A stretch of 64,000 nucleotides of DNA from NCBI GenBank assembly GCA_950295325.1, contig OX485803.1, positions 75,719,554-75,783,553 of the forward strand. The letters run 5' to 3'. Each line of letters starts with the position of its first letter. Within the stretch, counting starts at the first letter, position 1. Position numbers and translations under genes: made by a program. This DNA comes from Polytrichum commune (lineage: Eukaryota; Streptophyta; Polytrichopsida; Polytrichales; Polytrichaceae). Positions 56,329 through 64,000 of the stretch are shown here, piece after piece. Below the pieces are notes generated by a model, which did not search any database, was not told the origin of the DNA, and saw only the letters and a list, made by a program, of their open reading frames with translations.

Positions 56329-57459
56329 ATACACCCTAACCTTGATAATATCACACTTGTTAATAGAACACCTTGATATTGTCACCTAAAAGTTTGAAAC
56401 CGATTTCCATAGTGTAAAACTCCCTCGTTATTATCACTATCACCCTTGATAATGTCACATTTGTTTTTCAAAATTTGTAGTGTAAGTGTGATAATAACAA
56501 GTAACATGGATGAAAAAAGGCCGGATGGACAACAAATTCTATGGATGACATCGGCATCTTCACCTGCTTCCGCTTGAATCTTGGGTTCTTGAATCTTGAA
56601 TCTCATGTGCCGAAGAAGCAACGGTTTCTCTCGCAGCTCTGCTTGCATCGTATGCTCTCTCCTCTCGCTGCTCCACGCACTGCTCTGCCCCTCATCTTCT
56701 TGCTGCTCTCCTCAACAAATTGCTGCATCCACAAGGTTTCTTCCTAAATGGTACTTTTGAAGCTTTGAGGCTTGTTGAATCAGTTCGGTGTTGAAGACCT
56801 TGTAATTGATTTCTCTGTTTCAAACTTAGACTGCTGGCATTCATTCTATGGCATTTTCAGAGAATTGCATTGTGAGGTGGAAGTTGATCAATCGGTGGTT
56901 CCTGAGGATTTTGTGGCTGCCGTTGAAGATGGCGCACACATGGTAAGCACCTTAGTTGCATTCCTTTAGTAGCCATTTCCAATGTCGATAAATGCCTCTT
57001 AACCTTGAAGATTTAGAGTTGGTAAAACATTTCCGAGAAGAAATTTGCTGGAGCTGCATGCTTTTGCATTAGACACACCTTCAAGATTGTAAATTCTAAG
57101 AAGTTTCATGACACATGACAAACTCATTAGAATTGGTGTTGCACATTTAACATCAACAAAACAATGTGACATTAGAAGCTTCTTTGTCTCTAGTGAGAGG
57201 TCTTTACCTGATCTCAATGACACATTATGATGTGCTCTTGTTGTTATTCACAATTTTGAATTAGATTTTACATTCAAAAACATTGAAGTCTCGTATTTGT
57301 TATTTTTTGAAAAATTGTAATTATATTTTGATTTTCTACATATTTTTTGATAATATCACATTATGCACAAAATGTGACATTATCAAGTATGTCACACCTT
57401 GTTTATATCACACTTTTTGGTGAAACGGAGGGTGTGACATTATCAAGGTTAGGGTGTAT
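56329..57459. mobile_element. Family F element with 28-bp terminal inverted repeats (F1)
   Basis: The left end (56329-56356) and right end (57432-57459) are reverse complements over 28 bp with one mismatch; both start ATACACCCTAACCTTGATAA. The motif TGATAATRTCACA recurs subterminally several times. The centre (about 56520-56990) is richer in GC and codons than the AT-rich ends and may be captured host sequence; its short ORFs resemble no family. I could not see a target duplication. The superfamily is open (Mutator-like is one option). Confidence 0.75.
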
Positions 57460-57819
57460 CATTGTGTAACTTTGAACACCCAAGTGACACTAAATACCCT
57501 AAACAGTGTAGGGGTCATTCGCCTTTTTCCGGTTTTCTACCTTCAAGGGTCCAGGGATTCCGACTACCGAGGTGCCGACTGCACTGATAGCCGCCGACGA
57601 ATTGTTATTAAAAACCAGCACACGCGCACCTGCCACCCAGTATCCTCGTTGTCAGGCTGAGGCCAACATTTTCCCTCCATCTCCATCTCCATCTCCATTT
57701 AGTTTATATGGTAAAGGCCCATTGATTATGGAGGCGCTGGTAGCAGGTACTGATATGCTGGGGAAACGTGGAAAATGTCGGGCATACGCTCAGAGTATCA
57801 AAATATAGTAATCTTGTTG
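57460..57819 (+). other. Possible exon or gene fragment
   Basis: After a possible acceptor (TTTTCTACCTTCAAG) one plus frame is open from about 57550 to 57808. It reads PTALIAADELLLKTSTRAP, a Pro/Ser stretch (FPPSPSPSPFSLYGKGPL) and MEALVAGTDMLGKRGKC before a stop. The composition is more protein-like than its surroundings, but I do not recognise it and see no partner exon. Confidence 0.25.
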
Positions 57820-58290
57820 TTCGACGTGGTTCCTGGGAACGCCTGGGGAGAGTTTTGGACATCATCGGTCAAGATCCTAGTGTTTCCAAGCGGTGTCCTG
57901 GGAGATTTCTGGGCACAACCGTTCGACATCCTAGTGTTTTCCAAGTCCAACCGGTTACATGTTGACATCCCTTCGGGTTTTTCTTTATTGAATTCGGGTG
58001 TGCTTCACAAATTCCTCTAAAATTGTCGGTAATTTCCCTGACGTCTCGAATTTTTACCGGTTGTTTCTCAAACTCAACCGGTTCATCTGTAACTAGCAAC
58101 CGGTTCTCCCTGTTCATTGTTTCCAAGTCCAACCAATCACATGTTGACATCGTTCGGTTCTTCTGTATTATTGTGAGGAATATGCTCTAGATTCCTCTAA
58201 AACGATCTATGATTTTTCTAAGGTTTCGAACTTCAACCGGTTATTTCTCAAACTCAACTAGTTCATATGTAACTAGTGGCCCCGTTCATT
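57820..58290 (+). repeat. Family E copy with internal duplications
   Basis: GATTTxTGGGCACAACCGxTC, CCAACCGGTTACATGTTGAC, TTCCTCTAAAA and CTCAAACTCAACCGGTTCAT occur, several of them twice. It is the longest copy of the family in the window. Confidence 0.7.
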
Positions 58291-61002
58291 GTTTCCGGGG
58301 TTCTTCCATTGCAAGCAATGCCCTTTTTGATAGGTCCACCTTCATTTCATGTGACGGGTTATTTTTTTGGTTTTTTGGTTTTTTGGTTTGGGTACCTTTC
58401 AGTGTGATGGACAACATCAATAACTGCACTAATTTGTCCTATTAGTGTGGGTTACCATTTGGAGTTATGTGTTGCTAGAACGCTTTATCAACATTATCCT
58501 TTTTTATCAAGTAAGTTTATATCATGTTCTTTGATGTGCATACTAACTACTTATGTAGCTTGAATAAAAAATTATACGCTTAGTAAAATGTTACAGCAAT
58601 GCGCATCTCAAAATGGTAACCCGCACTAATAGGACAATTTAGTGTACCTTTCAAATGACAGGTTGAGAAAATTCTTAATCTTTCATACAAAGTTGAAGAG
58701 CATATTATATTCTTTTAAATATAAATGTAGAAAAGTTCGAACTTCTCACAATATTTAGTCCAAACTAGAACTCCTCAATTCCTCATGTTGCACCATTACT
58801 CAAATATTGCCCTCTAATCCATATTCGCCAACTCTATCCCGCATAATGAGACTTGCATCAAAGCATTGATCAAAATTGTCCAACTTCAATTAAGATTGCA
58901 AGTGGCTTTAGATAGCATTTTTTTTTTCAAAATGCCCTTGCACAAATTGGAATACTTGAGAGAATGACATGTTATTTTTGTCAAAGTTTCATGAGATGTG
59001 ATCAATTGCTATACCAACTCGTTGATGCCCCCACAAAATTGCTATGCCTCATACAATGATTTGTTGTCACATTCATGCCTCAAAGTTTCTACAAACTCAA
59101 GCAAATAGGCTCTATGTGCATCACTTTTGACCGCCGTCAACCCAAGTTTTATGATCAATCTCTCCAATCATTGCTCTAACATACATATGAACTTCTTTGT
59201 CACTTAAATAATACTTTGACTGACAAGTTTTGATGTGTTGAAAACATGTAAATTAGGAAACCTTTGGTTCAAGCTATCCACAACTACTTGCACATACGTA
59301 CATAGCTCCCATCATCTTGCACTCTTCTAGTGTGTCCTCCCAATCAAAAATTCGTCCATGACACATAGGATGGTATTTGCCTTCAACATCATCATTTGCC
59401 CTCCATCTTAACACACCATCCACCCAAGCTCAAGACAAGAGTGGACTCAAGTTCTTGGTCGATTATTTAAAGTTAGGCATGTGAGCAGATAAAACAATGT
59501 CTCTTCAAAATAGAAATTGATGAATCCAAAGTGGATCCAATTGTTGAAATATCAACCAAGTGCAATACTTATTATTTAGTGTACAAGAATATAGTTGTGC
59601 TTGAAAATCGTGCTTACTTCAATAATCTTCAACAAATTTTTGTTGTTGTCCAAACCAAAATTTATGTTCAATTCAAACTTGTAGTCACACTCACTAGCAA
59701 TTTACCATAATAATTTGACATTGGAAATTGGAATTCACCATCATAGATATAGTTTAATCTAGTATGAACGCATGCACATCGAACATTGAACACAAACTCA
59801 AATTGGGTTTAGTTGGGTGTCATTTGCAATTGCAGAAGCTGACTTGTATCTCCTAAGTCATTATGAAATCAAAGCTTGGCCTATATATTACAGGTTACAA
59901 CACGGTTTGACTGTAGTTAAAGGCTACAATTGATGGGTAACGGTTGAGGGGTACTATTTTTGACGGGCTGATTTTTTTTGGTTCTTTCCACACGACTAGT
60001 AATTTTTCATTTTCACTTTTCCTAAGGGCAAGATTATTTTCAAACTTTATATTCCTTTGATTTTGGTTGTGACGGGTGCAAAAAGGAGCGATGATAGCAA
60101 GTTAGTGAGAGACAATTATGTGACATGTTGTAGTTTGGATTTTCATGCACTTTTTTCAACACAAAAGATTGTTAAAACAACCAATATGCACTACGTAACA
60201 TCAGTTGATTATGCAGTGTAAGGGATTGGCATTATTACAATGTATTATATGGAAAATTCCTCACAGGTTCTGGGACATTTTCCCTCGAGAGGTATTTACA
60301 TATGAAAGGGCGCTAAAGCTGATATATTAACATTTTATACATGGTATTTTTAAAATCCCATATCTTCAATGGATGAGCCGATAGATTAACCTTTTTAATT
60401 TGCAAGAGAAATAATATATCTTTACAATCGTACAGAACATATAGGCTCGACTACCACTACAGTTTGTAGTTCACAGATAATATTGGAATGCTATTGCTGA
60501 GCTAATCACTACCGGAGCATTCAATTTCATTGGTATTTACCGCGAGGTAACAAGTTTCAGAATTTGTTTGAGGTGCGCGACGATTGTTTATAGTTAATAA
60601 CTTACACAATTAACATTCATACGAAATGTTTGCAACGAAGATAGGTAGCATGCTTGCAAAGAGAGCCAACGATCATACAGATATTTCATATTTGCAAAGG
60701 GAACGGTGATCTTGCACACTTGCAAAGAGAGTCAACAACGTAGGAGTTTTCGACTACTTTCCACTATTTCTGTGCGTGCAGAAAGTTAAGGTGTTTTGAC
60801 GTTCACGGTAAAACGAGTGACAGACAACTCTCACATTGTCACCAGACTGGCGCAATTAAGCTTTGTATTCACATGCTGAACTGTACAAAATTCCAGACTG
60901 GAAACGCCAGCGTGCCTAAAAATGCGCTACCACTTCACAAAGTGCCTATAGCAACGTCAGAATAATCTGCGAAAGATACACAAATTTACATTCGTGCACG
61001 TT
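58291..61002. other. No recognised gene
   Basis: Mostly AT-rich. GTTTTTTGG tandem phrases lie at 58365-58385. GCAAAGAGAG with nearby AGCCAAC/GTCAAC recurs at about 60655 and 60725. The last 500 bp probably contains the 3' untranslated region of the Em gene. No coding signal was recognised. Confidence 0.4.
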
Positions 61003-61518
61003 TTAGTTGGTGAACTTGGACTCATCGATCTCACGGCCAGCCGCTGCAGCTGCATCGCCACCGGACTGCTCATTGGTGGCGGATCCACCCTTTTTCCCCA
61101 TTTCTACATATCCATCGTGCCCTAGCTGCTCAGCGCGAGTCTGCCCGCCCTTGCTGCGCCCTGCACAACAATTTACAACCACATTCGCACATCATCCGAG
61201 GCACCGACCAGTTGCAATGACAAAAAGGACACAACATTTGTAACCTCCATCACTAGTTGCAGTATAAAGGCTACTACAACGTACATCAGCCCTATACAAT
61301 ACAAGATGATACCGAGAATGCTATGTTTAACACAGGTTCCTGTCGATTCTCTGAGCTGCTTTGCATGTATTCATCTAAATCAGTTGATGACCAAGCGTAC
61401 ACTAGTTACCTTCAGCGAGGTTCTGCTGTGCCTGGACACTCTTTCCACCGGTTCCTCCCTCCACCACGGTCTCTCCAGCGGCGGCCCGGGCATCCAGATC
61501 TTTAGTGTTGCCTGACAT
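61003..61518 (-). CDS. Em-type LEA protein (group 1, LEA_5 family)
   Basis: Two exons on the minus strand (61518-61410 and 61160-61003) join with a GT-AG intron to give 88 residues. The N-terminal part has [20 protein letters not shown], and the exon junction falls in AEGRSKGG. The family's 20-residue signature [20 protein letters not shown] is present once, followed by GG. The C-terminus is IDESKFTN, close to the usual IDESKF end. The protein is very hydrophilic and Gly/Ala-rich with no signal peptide. Em proteins are cytosolic, disordered in water, and protect cells in desiccation; they are induced by abscisic acid. The start is the only suitable ATG. TATA and an ABRE-type motif lie upstream. 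Confidence 0.97.
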
Positions 61519-61670
61519 TGTCGCTACAGCAGCTTCACAACGACGAGCGCAATTACTAACTCAATCGAGCTGAACCTAAGTGAGTTCACGATTGCCTCGA
61601 CAAGCTTAGTCAACAAATGGGATGTGAGCTAGCGAGTAACTGCAGATGAGAGATGCGAGCTCCAGAGGGG

Positions 61671-61678
61671 AATATATA
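61671..61678 (-). promoter_or_regulatory. TATA box of the Em gene
   Basis: Minus-strand TATATATT lies about 155 bp before the start codon. Confidence 0.6.
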
Positions 61679-61737
61679 CGCAGGCCGCGCCGCCTGAGGA
61701 GTAAAGGAGGGTGACGCTGTGGAGCTTCGTCGATCCG

Positions 61738-61744
61738 GCCACGT
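61738..61744 (-). promoter_or_regulatory. ABRE-like element of the Em gene
   Basis: Minus-strand ACGTGGC, the core of abscisic-acid response elements, lies about 60 bp upstream of the TATA box. Em genes are classic ABRE targets. It is a single copy; a GCATGC (RY-like) motif lies a little further upstream at about 61780. Confidence 0.5.
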
Positions 61745-61854
61745 CCATCTGCGAGCGTGCGACGAGGAGCCGCTGGACTGCATGCCAAGTGTGCCCCATG
61801 CGCTTTTCATGTACGTAATCTGCTGCCAAACCTCAACAAAATCAGCCAACTTAA

Positions 61855-62520
61855 GGGGCTGTTTACACCATGCACCATGAAGTTGTCACTTGCGCAATGG
61901 AAACTAAAGGACGTTGCCAATGGAGGAGGTAGAAGACATGCAAGCCCACGATCCTAATGGATTTGACGATGAGATGGAGGTTTATAATCTTATCAATACG
62001 AAGAACGTGGTGGAGAGGGGCCTTCAAACACTCACAAGGCATCCGAAGAGTTCTTGATGCCCCAAGTTGGATCACAACCCCCTGGTCACTCTCCACCTCA
62101 TTCAATTTCTATTCCTATCTATGAAGATGCAACCGCACCCGCTCCGACCTTGCACCTTATGTACATGATGTGATAGAAGATATTCACCGCTGCAAATATG
62201 ATGAAGATGAGTTTTTGGAGGTTGTTGCACCAACACCTGAACCTCTTTAGTCTAAGCATACCCACCAACCCACCCATTCGACCACCTATACATTAGAAAT
62301 TATCCTTCCCGGGGTTAGTTTAGAATTAGAAGGTAGGAGCATTAGGTCAGTACGTGGCAACACAAAGGACAAGAAACAAAATATTGTTGAGTTTATTGCT
62401 GCAAAAGCAACAATGCTAGAGGAGAAGCAAGCCACACAAATGTTGTCGCAACCCTTGCTAAGCCCCCTTGACAATCTTGCCAATTTTCAATTTTAGCAAA
62501 GGTTACGAGCGCTAACCATT
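61855..62520 (+). mobile_element. Harbinger-like element left end with degenerate coding-like interior (H2)
   Basis: After TAA (61852-61854) it starts GGGGCTGTTTACACCATG, as at 35889. The interior reads in pieces as protein-like sequence on the plus strand: FDDEMEVYNLINTKNV near 61960 and, after stops, RGNTKDKKQNIVEFIAAKAT near 62350-62420 and EEKQATQMLSQPLL to about 62470. This could be a relic of an accessory or captured gene. No right terminus was found, so the end is arbitrary. About 335 bp separates its start from the Em start codon. Confidence 0.5.
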
Positions 62521-62639
62521 CGCATTCCGCCATGCTAATGGTTAGCTCCTCCTACCCCGGGCCTTATAATTCATAGGAGGGAACCAACCCTCCTACTTTG
62601 CTTTCGGGACTCACCCCTTAATCGGTAACCCATTTCCTC

Positions 62640-63330
62640 AATGTGGACTTCCATCCATGGAAGTCCAATCCCATGTTGATCATCGCGTTGCCGGAGCAAC
62701 ACTACAACAACCCGAAGCATACTAGGCAACTATGGCCTCACAATAGTCCACACCACCTCACCCATATAAGCCTCTAGGACTTTACGCGGGGCCCCTAACC
62801 CACTGTCAACCAACCTCTTGTCTCTCTACCAAGAGTTGGGGCCAAGTGGACATTTTCCTTTAGCTGCTGGGCCTAGAACCCCCCCAGCAGCTTCAGACCA
62901 TCATAACTTCCTTCTTTGATGTCCAGATCACAACCACCAACCACTCCATCTTCATCTACGCTTCACGTAGATACCGATGGACTCCTCACTTGTCCCATTC
63001 AGGCAAGTCTTGAGGAAGTTATGCCTGTTTGAACCTTGGCAGTCCCGGGAATCACTCCCAGGCACTGCTGTACCAGGGCGCTGTCCCGGGACAGCGCCCC
63101 ACTCAAATGGCCATAACTCCTAGCTCACACCTCCTCTTGAGGTGATCTTGAGCATTCTAGAATCACCACGCCATGAGCTACGCATAGCTCATGGCCTTAC
63201 CCTCATGCCTCCTAGTCTTCGTGGGTGGGAGGCGTTCCCAACGCCCGGGGCCCTCACCCACACTAGGATCACTTGGGCCCTCTCACCAACAGCGCCACAA
63301 GTCCCGGGTGTCACTCCGGGGTCCCCCTTG
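62640..63330. other. GC-rich patch with a cluster of hairpins
   Basis: Inverted repeats found by eye: 62644-62667 (11-bp arms, loop CC), 62862-62892 (10-bp arms, 11-nt loop), 62954-62972 (7-bp arms, loop CTTCA), 63076-63099 (perfect 24-bp palindrome centred on CCCGGG), 63128-63144 (6-bp arms), 63154-63163 (ATTCTAGAAT), 63171-63194 (10-bp arms, loop CGCA), and 63221-63261 (outer GTGGGTG/CACCCAC around GGCGTT-CCC-AACGCC). The phrase AGTCCCGGGxxTCACTCC occurs twice (about 63042 and 63300). No ORF here resembles a known protein. Confidence 0.6.
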
Positions 63331-63774
63331 TGTCCATGGTGTTTTGGGCACTCCTCATGGAGAGGTGCGCGACAAATGTCTCCGAGCGGTAGGTTTTATA
63401 TTTCTTTTGTATTTGAATGCTTAGTTACGTTGGAATGTCTAAGGACTAGGGAGCCCTCCCGATGCTTGGGTTTTCACAATAGTACATTAAGTGGGAAAGG
63501 TTTATGAATATATCTATATAATGAAATTAGATTCTATTGTCTTGCATCATCGACTGACTTGCTTACCCAATCCATTAGTGTTCCATCGGTAAGATATTTA
63601 CTAGTGTTTGATTTGAATAGGATTTCATGCTCCAAATTGGTTAATAAAATAGACAAGGATTTATTGCAACCAAGCGCCCATGAGCTTCTAGATTGGTGCT
63701 ACACTAAGGTTGATGTTTGTACTTCTAGACTTCTACTCGGAAGTTCAAAACCAAGCAGATAATTGATGCCTTAA
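63331..63774. other. No recognised gene
   Basis: GC content falls back to the AT-rich level after 63400. Short ORFs at 63142-63507 and 63559-63762 (+) show no recognised domain. Confidence 0.35.
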
Positions 63775-64000
63775 TGGAAGAATGCATCTACTTCAAGTTT
63801 GATGAAGAAGTTGGATTCTTCTAATCAAGAATACTACATTGTTTCCATGCACCATGGTGAACAAGAACAACCAATTTTGATAAAAGATTTGCAACTTAAG
63901 GTTCTTAAGAAGTTAAAAAATGCCATGTTACATGTTCTACATATAGATGACACTCCATATAAGAATTATCCAATTCATTGGAGTCAAGCTATCCATTGTT
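63775..64000 (+). other. Open frame running off the right edge
   Basis: A plus-strand frame is open from 63775 (after TAA at 63772-63774) to the window end, 75 codons, with an ATG at 63802. It reads in part KDLQLKVLKKLKNAMLHVL and HIDDTPYKNYPIHWSQAIH. The composition is protein-like but I do not recognise it. It could be the start of a gene or a transposon relic beyond the window. Confidence 0.2.

Overview
This window is nuclear DNA of a land plant. It holds five intact intron-containing protein genes of typical plant families, three nuclear-type tRNA genes, and a large share of degraded DNA transposons and their short non-autonomous derivatives. The proteins (pyruvate dehydrogenase kinase, phylloquinone-pathway thioesterase, S1/P1 nuclease, CASP-like membrane protein, Em-type LEA protein) fit any embryophyte. 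A Tc1-type DD34E transposase relic, unusual in flowering plants, leans weakly towards a non-seed plant (moss, liverwort or lycophyte); this is a low-confidence inference. No organelle or bacterial DNA is seen.

Layout. 1-2.4 kb: a decayed PIF/Harbinger transposon with a Myb/SANT-like gene (-) and a transposase (+), both broken. 5.3-5.5 kb: a tRNA-Val/tRNA-Phe pair only 15 bp apart on the minus strand. 8.3-11.2 kb (+): three-exon DHNA-CoA thioesterase ending in the peroxisomal signal SKL. 13.9-17.2 kb (-): six-exon mitochondrial pyruvate dehydrogenase kinase, convergent with it. 17.2-43 kb: no intact protein gene; a mosaic of short terminal-inverted-repeat elements of at least four families, a Tc1 relic, a SINE, two long inverted repeats and one tRNA-Ser. 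43.7-48.3 kb (-): nine-exon S1/P1 nuclease with all nine zinc ligands. 49.5 kb: a second SINE copy with a clear target duplication. 53.0-55.0 kb (-): three-exon CASP-like protein. 56.3-57.5 kb: an element with 28-bp inverted termini. 61.0-61.5 kb (-): two-exon Em (LEA group 1) gene with TATA and ABRE-like promoter motifs. 61.9 kb to the end: a putative Harbinger-type element, then a GC-rich patch packed with perfect hairpins.

The genes do not form a pathway; each stands alone with its own promoter. The interest lies in the repeat landscape. Mobile-element families can be delimited by their own termini and target duplications (TAA for Harbinger-like families, TA for a Tc1/mariner-like family, 9-13 bp for the SINE). 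A tRNA pair looks dicistronic. Imperfect tandem duplications occur in the 5' non-coding DNA of three of the five genes. A hairpin cluster near 63 kb remains unexplained. I found no strong evidence of a wholly new biological system.
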